A stretch of DNA of 64,000 nt, from positions 62,001 to 126,000 of the forward strand of contig NZ_JAHKRC010000016.1 in the NCBI RefSeq assembly GCF_019345465.1, in the 5' to 3' direction. Below, piece by piece: positions 45,010 through 53,302 of the stretch; position 1 is the stretch's first letter, and each line of letters starts with the position of its first letter. The position numbers and the translations under genes are program-made. This DNA is from Pseudomonas sp. NKUCC02_KPG (lineage in GTDB: Bacteria > Pseudomonadota > Gammaproteobacteria > Pseudomonadales > Pseudomonadaceae). A model generated the notes under the pieces. It worked only from the letters and a program-made list of their open reading frames with translations, was not told the origin of the DNA and searched no databases.

Positions 45010-45304
45010 CCGACCCTCCTTCGAGCATGGCACCGATGTTGTCCAGCAGGTCGCGGGTCAGGTGCAGGTAGTTTTCCGGCAGGTTGGGCAAGGTCAGGTA
45101 GATGCACAGCAAGCCCACCAGAATGGTGATCGGGAACCCCAGGGAAAACAGGTTCATCGAGGGTGAGATACGGTTGAGCAGACCAAAGCAGAACTGCACC
45201 AGCACCACGCAGAACACCATCGGCAGGGTCAGCAGCACGGCGGCGCTGAATACCCAGGCCACGGCCTGGATGAACACGGTGTAGCTCTGGTAGTTGCCAG
45301 AGCT
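45002..45304 (-). pseudogene. fliR: 3' fragment of fliR (flagellar export protein)
   Basis: About 100 C-terminal residues of FliR remain (YTVFIQAVAWVFSAAV ... 'NRISPSMNLFSLGFPITILVG' ... to stop at 45002). Full FliR is ~255 residues, so the first 60% is gone. Upstream in this frame a stop (TGA) is met at once, because the sequence has crossed into flgH on the opposite strand. FliR is an essential part of the export gate, so this system cannot assemble from its own genes. Confidence 0.88.
45283..45304. other. Rearrangement junction: perfect 8-bp inverted repeat joining fliR' and 'flgH
   Basis: AGCTCTGG (45283-45290), loop TAGTTG, CCAGAGCT (45297-45304). The right arm lies in flgH (TGC CAG AGC TTC) and the left arm, read on the minus strand, in fliR (TAC CAG AGC TAC). 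Both genes lose their 5' ends exactly here. Confidence 0.85.
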
Positions 45305-45912
45305 TCAACGAAATGCTGCCTGACGAGGACTCCAGTGCTTTCGAACCGCCTCCCCTGGATTACAGCGTTCCACCGACCAGCAGTGGCGGGCTGTACCGTT
45401 CGGGGTTCGGCGGCTCGCTGTACCAGGACAAACGTGCGGTTCGGGTGGGGGACATTCTGACCATCGTGCTCGATGAGTCGACCCAGTCGAGCAAAAGTGC
45501 CGGCACCAGCTTTGGCAAGAAATCCGGGGTGGGCATCGACGTGCCGACCATCCTGGGCAAGACCTACCCCAACCTGGAAACCAAGGTGGGGGCGGGGCGC
45601 GACTTTTCCGGCTCCTCCAACAGTTCACAGCAGAACACCCTGCGTGGCTCGATTGCGGTGACGGTGCACAAGGTACTGCCCAACGGCACCTTGCTGGTCA
45701 AGGGCGAGAAGGCGCTGCGCCTCAATCAGGGCGACGAATTCATCCGTCTGGCCGGGCTGGTGCGCATGGATGACATCAACCGCTACAACCAGGTGTCATC
45801 CCAAAGCGTGGCCAACGCCCGTATCTCCTATGCCGGGCGAGGCGTGCTGAACGACAGCAACTCGGCAGGCTGGCTGACGCGCTTCTTCGCCAGCCCCTTG
45901 TTTCCGATGTGA
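45295..45912 (+). pseudogene. flgH: 5'-truncated flgH (L-ring lipoprotein without signal peptide)
   Basis: The frame reads CQSFNEMLPDEDSS... from 45295. This looks like the mature start of a lipoprotein, with its lipidation cysteine as the first codon. The signal peptide and start codon that should precede it are missing; upstream is fliR sequence on the other strand. The rest of FlgH is complete (GGLYRSGFGGSLYQDKRAVRVGDILTI ... SWLT-like end 'SAGWLTRFFASPLFPM'). An ATG at 45313 could give a cytoplasmic product, but it could not be exported to build the L ring. Confidence 0.85.
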
Positions 45913-45926
45913 GTGGACAGTTTTTT

Positions 45927-47030
45927 ATGCGAAGCATTTTTTATAGCGGGCTGGCGGCGCTGGCCCTGTTGCTGGGCATGCCAGCACACGCGGCGACTTT
46001 GATGGATCTGGTGGACATCGAAGGGATCCGCTCCAACCAGGTGATTGGCTATGGCCTGGTGGTGGGGCTGGACGGCAGCGGCGACAAGAATCAGGTCAAG
46101 TTCACCAACCAGTCGGTGGCCAACCTGATCAAACAGTTCGGCATCAACCTGCCGCCCAATGTGGATCCCAAGCTGAAAAACGTGGCTGCAGTGACCGTCA
46201 CCGCGAGCATTCCGGCGTCGTACAGTGCCGGGCAGTCCCTGGACGTGACGGTCTCGTCCCTGGGTGATGCCAAAAGCCTGCGCGGCGGGCAACTGCTGCT
46301 GACCCCGCTGATGGGCGTGGACGGCGAAGTCTATGCACTGGCCCAGGGCGCCGTAGTGGTGGGCGGGGTCAAGGCTTCGGGGCGCAGTGGTTCCAGTGTG
46401 TCGGTCAACAGCTCCAATTCGGGCCTGATCCCTAACGGGGCGACGGTCGAGCGGATGATCCCCAGCGATTTCAATGAGCGCAGCGATGTGATGCTCAACC
46501 TGCGCAAACCCAGCTTCCAGACGGCCAGCCGGGTTGCCGAAGCGGTCAACGCACGTTTTGGCGCCGGCAGCGCCACGGCCCTGAATGGCACCAAGGTGTC
46601 GGTCACGGCGCCGATTGCCACCAGCCAGCGCGTCAGCTACATGGCCATTCTTGAGTCCCTGGACGTGCAGGAAGGCAGAACCCGGCCCAAGGTAGTGTTC
46701 AACAGCCGCACCGGCACCGTGGTGGTGGGGCAGGGGGTGCGGGTCAAGGCGGCGGCGGTGGCCCACGGCACCTTGACCGTGACCATCAGCGAAACCCCGC
46801 AGGTCAGCCAGCCTGGCGCGTTTTCGGGTGGGCAGACCGCCGTTGTACCGCGCTCCGACATTGATGTCAGCCAGCAGCGCAACCCCATGTTCGCCTGGCC
46901 CGACGGTGCCGACCTGGACAGCATCATCAAGACGGTGAACAGCCTCGGGGCGACACCGGATGATGTGATGAGCATATTGCAGGCACTGGAACAGGCCGGT
47001 GCCCTGAACGCTGAATTGATCGTGATTTAA
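45927..47030 (+). CDS. flgI: Flagellar P-ring protein FlgI
   Basis: 367 residues from the ATG at 45927 (MRSIFYSGLAALALLLG), with a Sec signal peptide cleaved near 'AHA-ATLMDL'. FlgI signatures: 'DLVDIEGIRSNQVIGYGLVVGL', 'GGQLLLTPLMGVDGEVYALAQG' and the end 'LNAELIVI'. It would assemble the periplasmic P ring around the rod. A GTG six codons upstream is in frame but would spoil the signal peptide. It follows the truncated flgH in the normal H-I-J-K-L order. Intact. Confidence 0.94.
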   Translation: MRSIFYSGLAALALLLGMPAHAATLMDLVDIEGIRSNQVIGYGLVVGLDGSGDKNQVKFTNQSVANLIKQFGINLPPNVDPKLKNVAAVTVTASIPASYSAGQSLDVTVSSLGDAKSLRGGQLLLTPLMGVDGEVYALAQGAVVVGGVKASGRSGSSVSVNSSNSGLIPNGATVERMIPSDFNERSDVMLNLRKPSFQTASRVAEAVNARFGAGSATALNGTKVSVTAPIATSQRVSYMAILESLDVQEGRTRPKVVFNSRTGTVVVGQGVRVKAAAVAHGTLTVTISETPQVSQPGAFSGGQTAVVPRSDIDVSQQRNPMFAWPDGADLDSIIKTVNSLGATPDDVMSILQALEQAGALNAELIVI

Positions 47031-47042
47031 GGCCCTTTCACC

Positions 47043-48161
47043 ATGAGCATTACCCAAATTTCGCAACACCGAAAATCGGGGCAGGAGCCTTCTGCCGATG
47101 TGGCCGTGGCACGCCAGGCACGTCTTGAAAACGTGGCGGAGCAGTTCGAGGCCATGTTCTTGCAGCAGATCCTCAAGCAAATGCGCAAGGCGGGCGATGT
47201 GTTGTCCGAGGGCAGCCCGATGCGCAGCCGCCAGGGCGACACCCTGCGTGAGTTCCACGACGAAGCGCTGGCCGAAAAGCTGGCTGGCCATCGCAAAACC
47301 GGGATTGCTGACATGCTGGTCAAGCAGCTGTCTCCCGGCATGCCATCTACACCCCCCGCGGCCCCGGCCCAGAGCGGGCAGTGCGGCGCGCCCGAGGCCA
47401 CGGCTGGCCTGCTGGCCGCCAACAAGGCGCTGACCAGTGCGCGGGCTGCCCACCATGATTTGCCCCCTGCTGCCCCTAAACCGCAGATGGTCGACAGCTT
47501 GCTGGCACCCATCGTCAACACCTGGCAGCGCGGTATCGACAGCCTTGGCAAGGGGGCTGCCGGGTTGGTGGCGCTGGTGGAAAAAGTCATCCAGCACGAG
47601 TCGGGCGGGCGGGTGGCGGTGGTCTCGCCCAAGGGCGCCCGTGGCCTGATGCAACTGATGCCGGGCACGGCCCGGGAAATGGCCCAGGAGCTGAACCTGC
47701 ACTACAACGAGCAGCGCCTGACCCGTGATGGCGAGTACAACAAGCAGTTGGGCACGGCGTATCTGGACAAACTGCTCAAGCGCTATGACGGCGCCACGGC
47801 GCTGGCGGTGGCGGCGTACAACGCCGGGCCCGGGCGAGTGGATGAGTGGCTCAAGAGCAATGGCGACCCGCGCCAGGGCACGATCAGCGTCAGTCAGTGG
47901 GTGGAGCGCATTCCGTTCAAGGAAACCCGCAACTACACCCGTTCGATCCTGGCCGACCTTGGCCAGAGCGGTCTGTCGCCCAGAGCGCCGTCCGCTGCTA
48001 CGCGCAGCGGGAAGATTGATGGCCTGGCATTTAAGTCGGGCGCCATTGCGGTCGCCTCAAGCACACAGGACCTCACTACCACCGTCAGCCGTGCAGCCGA
48101 ACTGAGTTCACCGGCCTTTGCCCAGAACATGCGGGTTGCGCGCAAGGAGATTGAAACATGA
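47043..48161 (+). CDS. flgJ: FlgJ with an Slt-type lytic transglycosylase domain
   Basis: 372 residues. Residues ~30-95 are the rod-binding domain (AEQFEAMFLQQILKQMRKAGD). Residues ~175-320 form a soluble lytic transglycosylase (SLT) domain: catalytic E186 in 'VIQHESGGR', then 'GARGLMQLMPGTA' and 'AVAAYNAGPGRVDEW'. Most gamma-proteobacterial FlgJ proteins instead end in a glucosaminidase domain. It would scaffold the rod and open peptidoglycan for it. It overlaps flgK by 4 bases. Confidence 0.93.
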   Translation: MSITQISQHRKSGQEPSADVAVARQARLENVAEQFEAMFLQQILKQMRKAGDVLSEGSPMRSRQGDTLREFHDEALAEKLAGHRKTGIADMLVKQLSPGMPSTPPAAPAQSGQCGAPEATAGLLAANKALTSARAAHHDLPPAAPKPQMVDSLLAPIVNTWQRGIDSLGKGAAGLVALVEKVIQHESGGRVAVVSPKGARGLMQLMPGTAREMAQELNLHYNEQRLTRDGEYNKQLGTAYLDKLLKRYDGATALAVAAYNAGPGRVDEWLKSNGDPRQGTISVSQWVERIPFKETRNYTRSILADLGQSGLSPRAPSAATRSGKIDGLAFKSGAIAVASSTQDLTTTVSRAAELSSPAFAQNMRVARKEIET

Positions 48162-49522
48162 GCCTCATGGGCCAGATCGGTTATTCCGGTGTATCGGCGG
48201 CGCAAGTCGCACTGAACGCGGCGGCACAGAACATTGCCAACATCCGCACCCCGGGTTACAGCCGCTTGTCCGTGCAGACGGGCTCGGTCGGCGGGCAGGG
48301 CCAGCAGGTGGGGGGCGGGGTCAACGTAATCGGGGTCAAACGCATCAGCGACAGCTTCAAGACCCAGCAACTGTGGCGTGCCACCACCGACATGAACTAC
48401 TACCAGGCCGGTCAGGACTACTTCAGTTCGCTGGAAGGCGTGATGTCGGGGGAGGGTTCCAACCTGAGCACCGGGCTCAACAACTTCTATGCTGCCCTGA
48501 GCGCTGCCAGCAGCAGCCCCGGTGATATCCCGTTGCGCCAGCAGATCCTGTCCGAGATGAAAAATCTCACCCAGCGCTTCAACGGGCTCAACAGCAATAT
48601 CGACAATCAGCTCAAGGGCCTGCATGAGCAACGCTCGGCCATGGGCACCGAAATCAACGGTCTGAGCAATAACCTGGCGCTGCTCAACCAGAAAATCGTG
48701 CAGGCCGAATCCAACGGTGCCGACAGTTCTGCACTGCGCGATCACCGCGAGTCCCTGGTGGGCGAGCTGAGCAAGTACGCCGATGTGCGCGTGAGCGAAA
48801 GCCGCGACGGCTCCCTGACCGTGTCCCTGGCCAACGGCCAGCCACTGGTCAGCGGCAAAACCGCGGGCCAGTTATCGATCACCCTCAACGCTGCAGGTGA
48901 ACAGGAAGTGGCGCTGAATTTTGCAGGCACCAGTTTCCCTTTGCATCAGGACACCCTGGGCGGCGCGTTCGGCGGGCTCTACAACGTCGAGCACAACAGC
49001 TTGCTGCCCGCCCGTGAAAGCCTCAAGGAAATGGCCGGGGCTCTGGCGACCCTGGTCAATGACACCCTGGCGACCGGTTTTGACCTCAATGGCAACCCGG
49101 GCAGCCCGCTGCTGACGTTCGACCCCAGCAGCACCAACGGCCTGTTGCAGATGAATAACGTCAGACCCGAAGAGCTGGCGCTGTCCGGTGTTGCGGGCGA
49201 GAGCGGCAACAACCAGGTGTTGCTGGACCTGATCGAACTGAAAAACACCCGGGTCACGGTGGGCGGCAACTCGGTGACGTTGAGCGAAGCCTACAGCGGC
49301 ATGCTGGGGGATGTGGCCAGTGCCAGCCGACAGAACCAGGCCGACCTCAAGTCTGCCACCACCGTCACCGAGCAGGCCCAGAGCCAGCGCGACAGCGTGA
49401 GTGCGGTGAGTGATACCGAAGAAGCCCAGGCGGTGATGGATTACAACAAGGCGCTGCAAGCCAACATGAAGGTCATCCAGACCGCCAACAGTATTTTCGA
49501 CACCATTCTGGCGGCTGTCTGA
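48158..49522 (+). CDS. flgK: Flagellar hook-associated protein FlgK (HAP1)
   Basis: 454 residues, shorter than FlgK of the main Pseudomonas flagellum. The N-terminal 'VSAAQVALNAAAQNIANIRTPGYSR' and the C-terminal 'TEEAQAVMDYNKALQANMKVIQTANSIFDTIL' are the paired helices that form the D0 domain of hook-filament junction proteins. The middle domain is reduced, as expected for lateral-type systems. It overlaps flgJ and is followed by flgL after 36 bp. Intact. Confidence 0.92.
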   Translation: MSLMGQIGYSGVSAAQVALNAAAQNIANIRTPGYSRLSVQTGSVGGQGQQVGGGVNVIGVKRISDSFKTQQLWRATTDMNYYQAGQDYFSSLEGVMSGEGSNLSTGLNNFYAALSAASSSPGDIPLRQQILSEMKNLTQRFNGLNSNIDNQLKGLHEQRSAMGTEINGLSNNLALLNQKIVQAESNGADSSALRDHRESLVGELSKYADVRVSESRDGSLTVSLANGQPLVSGKTAGQLSITLNAAGEQEVALNFAGTSFPLHQDTLGGAFGGLYNVEHNSLLPARESLKEMAGALATLVNDTLATGFDLNGNPGSPLLTFDPSSTNGLLQMNNVRPEELALSGVAGESGNNQVLLDLIELKNTRVTVGGNSVTLSEAYSGMLGDVASASRQNQADLKSATTVTEQAQSQRDSVSAVSDTEEAQAVMDYNKALQANMKVIQTANSIFDTILAAV

Positions 49523-49558
49523 AGCCCGGCACACCGACTTGAGTAAAGGCCTGAACAC

Positions 49559-50464
49559 ATGCGAATCACCAACGTACACACCTCTGCCCTGATGCACAGC
49601 AACATGAATCGCAACGCCGAGGCGATCGGCAAGCTGCAGGCACAAATCGGCAGCGGCCTGCGCATCCAGAAACCTTCGGACGACCCGATTGCCAGCGCCC
49701 GCCTGATGCGTATCGAGCGCGAGCAGGCCAGCCTGGAACAATACAACCTCAATATCGGCCGGGTATCGGACAACCTCATGGTGCAGGAAACCTATTTGAA
49801 GTCCGGCTCCGACGCCATGCTCGGCGTGCGCGATCTGCTGCTGTGGGCCGGTAACGACAGCAACAGCGGCGAGGATCTCTCGGCCATCGCCGATGAAATG
49901 TCGAGCCTGGAACAGAGCATCATGAGCTACTTCAACGCCAAGGACGAAGCGAGCAACTACCTGTTTTCGGGCACGCTCAGCAACACCCCGGCCGTGACCT
50001 TTGACCCGGCCAGCGGCACCTACAGCGTGACGGGCAACGACCAGCACCGTCAGGCGGTCGTGGGCAATGGCGTGATGATCGATGACAACGTGACGGCCAG
50101 GGACATCCTGGGTCCCAATGCCGACCTGCTGAACGATCTGCACAGCCTGGTCGACAGTCTGAAGGCCGCGCCCAACGACCCGGCCACCCGCCAGCAGCTC
50201 AAGAACACGCTGGACAGCCTGGACCAGACCCACGGCCGCGTGCTGGGCGGGCTGACCGAGCTGGGCGGGCGCCAGAACACCCTGACCCTGCTGGGTAACG
50301 GCAACGCCGATGTGTCGCTGGCCAACCAGAAAGTCCAGGGTGATCTGTCGCAACTGGACCTGGGCGGGGCGTTCCTGCAGGTCAGTGGCTACGAGCTTTC
50401 AATGCAGGCCAGCCAGAAGGTCTATACCCGCGTAGCGGCCATTTCCTTGTTTGACCTGATGTAA
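49559..50464 (+). CDS. flgL: Flagellar hook-associated protein FlgL (HAP3)
   Basis: 301 residues with the flagellin-like N terminus 'MNRNAEAIGKLQAQIGSGLRIQKPSDDPIASARLMRI' type motif and the C-terminal helix 'FLQVSGYELSMQASQKVYTRVAAISLFDLM'. It joins the hook to the filament with FlgK. It lies in the flgHIJKL run; no flagellin gene follows. Confidence 0.92.
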   Translation: MRITNVHTSALMHSNMNRNAEAIGKLQAQIGSGLRIQKPSDDPIASARLMRIEREQASLEQYNLNIGRVSDNLMVQETYLKSGSDAMLGVRDLLLWAGNDSNSGEDLSAIADEMSSLEQSIMSYFNAKDEASNYLFSGTLSNTPAVTFDPASGTYSVTGNDQHRQAVVGNGVMIDDNVTARDILGPNADLLNDLHSLVDSLKAAPNDPATRQQLKNTLDSLDQTHGRVLGGLTELGGRQNTLTLLGNGNADVSLANQKVQGDLSQLDLGGAFLQVSGYELSMQASQKVYTRVAAISLFDLM

Positions 50465-50485
50465 ACCAGAACCGGAACACCCGAC

Positions 50486-51532
50486 ATGAAAGTTGTAAAC
50501 GAACGCTCGGCCATTGCTTCTTATGACCTGGGCATGCGCACTCAGGCCCAGCAGCGCGACACCGTGCCCCAGCAGCGTGTGCGCAATGCCAGGCCGCCCG
50601 AATTGGCCAGCGCCCAGCGCCAGCCGGGGAAAATGGCCGGGCTGAGCCTGCAGTTGAACCAGCAGTCGTCTTCCATTCAGGCCGCGCACCTGTACCTGAC
50701 CCAGGTCACCGAGCAGTTGAGCAGTTTCAAGCGTGATCTTGGCCGCAGCCTCAACGGCTCGGCCAAGGGCGGTCTCGAAGGTGAAACCCTGGCCCGTTCT
50801 GTCAATCGCCTCAACGACCTGCTGGAGAACCGCAGCCGGTTATCGGCCGCCAGTGTCGATGCCCAGATGGGCCTTAACCTGGACCTGCCGTTGCGCAGCC
50901 GTTTCAGCATTCAGGGGCTTGAATCCCTGAACGAGGTACAGGCCTCGGGCAGCGAAACCCTGCTGTTCAGTGCCGGGCGGCACATGCCGGGGCCGATTGC
51001 CGTGGTGCTGGACGACGACATGAACGAGCGCCAGATCCTGCGCCGCTTCAACACCAGCCTGGCCCAGGCCGGGTTGCATGCCGAGGTCAACGGCGAAGCG
51101 AAATTGCGCTTCTCGGCCACCGAGTCGCAATGGGGCAAGCTCAAGGGCCAGATGTCGATCCAGGGTGAAGACAAACTCTTCGCCCGGGCCAGTTTTACCC
51201 CGGTGCACAGCAAGGAGGAAAACCTGCTGGGCGCACCCTTGATTGCGCCCAAAGGTACGGGCCGGGCCGAGCTGCGTCAGTTGATGGCCACGGTGGACAA
51301 AGGGCTGGTGCGGGTCAACGGGGTCATCGAGCAACTCAATCAGCGCCAGGGGCATGTCCGGGAGCAGATCGGTCGCCACGAAAGCAAGGATGAAAAGCGC
51401 TGGGCCCACGACTTTGCCGGTCGCGTGTTTGAGGGCGAAGCCGGGCAGGGCAGTGACTACCTGAAAGTGGCGCAACTGGTGCAATGCCAGGCCAATGTGT
51501 CGCGGCACCGGGTGGTCGGGTTGATGGGCTGA
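50486..51532 (+). CDS. Flagellar-locus protein of unknown function, LafW-like by position
   Basis: 348 residues, soluble, no signal peptide. Helical regions lie at both ends (~50-125 'GLSLQLNQQSSSIQAAHLYLTQVTEQL'; ~270-348) around a beta-rich middle (~140-250). It starts 21 bp after flgL with CCGGAACACCCGACATG upstream, so it belongs to the same operon. In enterobacterial Flag-2 loci as I recall them, lafW, a putative hook-associated gene, follows lfgL. Position and shape fit LafW, but I cannot confirm the similarity. No motor, flagellin or stator gene follows, so the locus ends here. Confidence 0.55.
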   Translation: MKVVNERSAIASYDLGMRTQAQQRDTVPQQRVRNARPPELASAQRQPGKMAGLSLQLNQQSSSIQAAHLYLTQVTEQLSSFKRDLGRSLNGSAKGGLEGETLARSVNRLNDLLENRSRLSAASVDAQMGLNLDLPLRSRFSIQGLESLNEVQASGSETLLFSAGRHMPGPIAVVLDDDMNERQILRRFNTSLAQAGLHAEVNGEAKLRFSATESQWGKLKGQMSIQGEDKLFARASFTPVHSKEENLLGAPLIAPKGTGRAELRQLMATVDKGLVRVNGVIEQLNQRQGHVREQIGRHESKDEKRWAHDFAGRVFEGEAGQGSDYLKVAQLVQCQANVSRHRVVGLMG

Positions 51533-51541
51533 GTCGAGAGG

Positions 51542-51910
51542 TCAGCTGGTTTGCAGGTCGCCGGCCCGGATGTCGGTGGTGTAAATGCCCCGTGCCGCCC
51601 GCATGGGCACCGGGGGCATGAGCGGCCTGATATCGATCAGCTCCCAGGCCAGCCAACCGTCCTCGTAATAGCTTGCACAGGCCGCTGGCACGTCTTGCGG
51701 TTCAAACGGGCGTATGGCCTTGACCCGTACGATGGCCACGGCGATGCCCTCGGGGTCTTCATCACCGTCGATATGCAGAAATCGCTTGTTCTCGACAATC
51801 AGCAGGTCTTCGGTCGGGGCCAGTTCGGGGTGCCAGCGCCGCACTTCAAGGGTTTTCTCCCCCGAGGCAATTCGGCTGGCGCCGGGGTGAACAATGGACA
51901 GGGTTTTGAT
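51542..51910 (-). CDS. ASCH-domain protein, apparently starting at ATC
   Basis: 122 residues if read from ATC at 51910: IKTLSIVHPGASRIASGEKT... then 'LEVRRWHPELAPTEDLLIVENKR'. The 'SGEKTLEVRRW' part fits the ASCH motif G-x-K-x-x-E-x-R, a fold tied to RNA/nucleoside handling (E. coli YqfB is an ASCH amidohydrolase). A perfect AAGGAG sits 6 bases before ATC and overlaps the upstream regulator's TAA. No ATG, GTG or TTG is in frame nearby. A GTG at 51844 would cut off the conserved motif. Either ATC is used as a start or an ATG has mutated. Confidence 0.7.
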   Translation of the reverse strand: MKTLSIVHPGASRIASGEKTLEVRRWHPELAPTEDLLIVENKRFLHIDGDEDPEGIAVAIVRVKAIRPFEPQDVPAACASYYEDGWLAWELIDIRPLMPPVPMRAARGIYTTDIRAGDLQTS

Positions 51911-51920
51911 GGCACTCTCC

Positions 51921-52742
51921 TTAGTGGCCTGGTTGCCCGAGCAGTGACTGCTCGTAGGCGGCGGTCATGGTCTGCCAGGTTTTTGGATCGGCAGGGATCA
52001 GATGCTCGATGCGCAAAGACGTTACCGTGATGTCGAGCGGCATGCCGAAGGTGGTGAACGTGGACATGAAATTCAGCTCGCCCTGAGGGGAGCGGATACG
52101 GGTCAGCACCAGCGGTGGCAGCTCATTGCTCACGGCGGCGCAGGACGGCGGGGCATCGAGGGTTTGCAGCAGTTCGGCCAGGGCCGGGTTGTCCAGCGCC
52201 TCGCGGGTAGCCCGCTGCCAGGCAATGCTGCGGATTTGCTCGGGGTTGATCAAGTGGTCGCCCAGGCCGCCGGGTTGCAGCAGGGTGGTCAACAGGTTCA
52301 AGCCCTGCGCCGCGTCGGCGGGCAGCCCCAGCAGATTGAACAACACCCGGGTGCTGGCGTTGGCTGCCAGCACCTGCCAATGGCTGCCCAGCACGATCGC
52401 CGGAGCAGGGTTATTGGCGTGCAGCACATGGCTGATGGCGTCACGCACGGCGTCCATTGCCGGGGAGGACAGCGGGGTGGTTTCGTAGCGAGGCGCGTAA
52501 CCTGACGCCAGGAACAGGCTGTTGCACTGCTCCAGCGGGACCTCCAGGGCCATCAGCAAGTTGTGCAGGGTGCCTGGGCCGGGCCGGGCGCGGCCGGTTT
52601 CAATGCAGCTCAAATGGCGCTGGGAAATGCCTGCGATCATGGCCAGGTCGAGCTGGCTCAAGCGGGCCTGTCGGCGCAGCAAGCGCAGCTGGGGTCCGGC
52701 GGTTGTCGGGGCCGTGGTACGGGGGAAGGGTTGGCTGTTCAT
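51921..52742 (-). CDS. XRE-type regulator with MmyB-like ligand domain
   Basis: 273 residues. Helix-turn-helix at ~18-75 ('LRLLRRQARLSQLDLAMIAGISQRHLSCIETGRARP'), followed by an MmyB-type PAS-like domain (~100-265; 'VLGSHWQVLAANASTRVLFNLLG'). Such regulators are thought to bind small hydrophobic ligands. It is upstream of and co-directional with the ASCH gene, with 10 bp between them, and divergent from the small membrane protein gene at 52855. Targets unknown. Confidence 0.9.
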   Translation of the reverse strand: MNSQPFPRTTAPTTAGPQLRLLRRQARLSQLDLAMIAGISQRHLSCIETGRARPGPGTLHNLLMALEVPLEQCNSLFLASGYAPRYETTPLSSPAMDAVRDAISHVLHANNPAPAIVLGSHWQVLAANASTRVLFNLLGLPADAAQGLNLLTTLLQPGGLGDHLINPEQIRSIAWQRATREALDNPALAELLQTLDAPPSCAAVSNELPPLVLTRIRSPQGELNFMSTFTTFGMPLDITVTSLRIEHLIPADPKTWQTMTAAYEQSLLGQPGH

Positions 52743-52854
52743 GCATCAACTCTGGCAGTGGCCATGATCGGCGTCCATGACCTGTGAGGTCATTGCGGGT
52801 GCGGCAAAAGTATCACTAACTGGCGTCCCGTCAGCCCCCGCTAAAGGACAGTAC

Positions 52855-53181
52855 ATGAACAAACCCTATCTCGCCCTTGCCGCATTGCTGGGCTTCGCCG
52901 GTTACACGGGCTACACGATGTGGACGGCGCAGCAGTCGCTGGTGGCTTTCGGCCTGGGCCTGATGTCCAGCCCCGACACGGCTCAGGTCGTAATTGACCT
53001 GTACCTGCTTGCGGTTCTGGCCTGCATCTGGATGTACCGGGATGCTCGCGCCAAAGGCCGTTCGTTGGCATCGGTGCTGCCTTATCTGCTGCTTACCGCC
53101 GTTTTTGTTTCCGTGGGGCCGCTGCTGTATATCGTGGTCGATGGGTTCAGGTCGGGCGTCAAAACACCTGCTGATATCTGA
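52855..53181 (+). CDS. Small membrane protein, DUF2834-like
   Basis: 108 residues from the ATG at 52855 (MNKPYLALAALLG), behind AAAGGACAG; the open frame upstream to 52777 has no ribosome site. Three hydrophobic segments at ~4-24, ~45-62 and ~76-97, with 'VVIDLYLLAVLACIWMYRDARAKG' in the middle. The pattern is that of DUF2834 proteins. Divergent from the XRE regulator and so possibly under its control. Role unknown. Confidence 0.75.
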   Translation: MNKPYLALAALLGFAGYTGYTMWTAQQSLVAFGLGLMSSPDTAQVVIDLYLLAVLACIWMYRDARAKGRSLASVLPYLLLTAVFVSVGPLLYIVVDGFRSGVKTPADI

Positions 53182-53302
53182 CAACGCCCTGCCAATAGCG
53201 ACATTGCGACACCTTTTACACATGCACGCTGTTCTGGATTAGATTCAGGCCCTCATAATGCCAGCATTAAAAAGCGTGTCGTCGTGCAGATGAGGTGATG
53301 TC

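Noticed and set aside
45828..47702. 624-codon minus-strand open frame across flgI/flgJ
   Set aside because: Shadow frame; the plus-strand flagellar genes have clear domains.
41133..51910. tRNA-flanked genomic island boundaries around the flagellar remnant
   Set aside because: No tRNA gene, integrase or direct repeats were found at either side, so an island claim is not supported.
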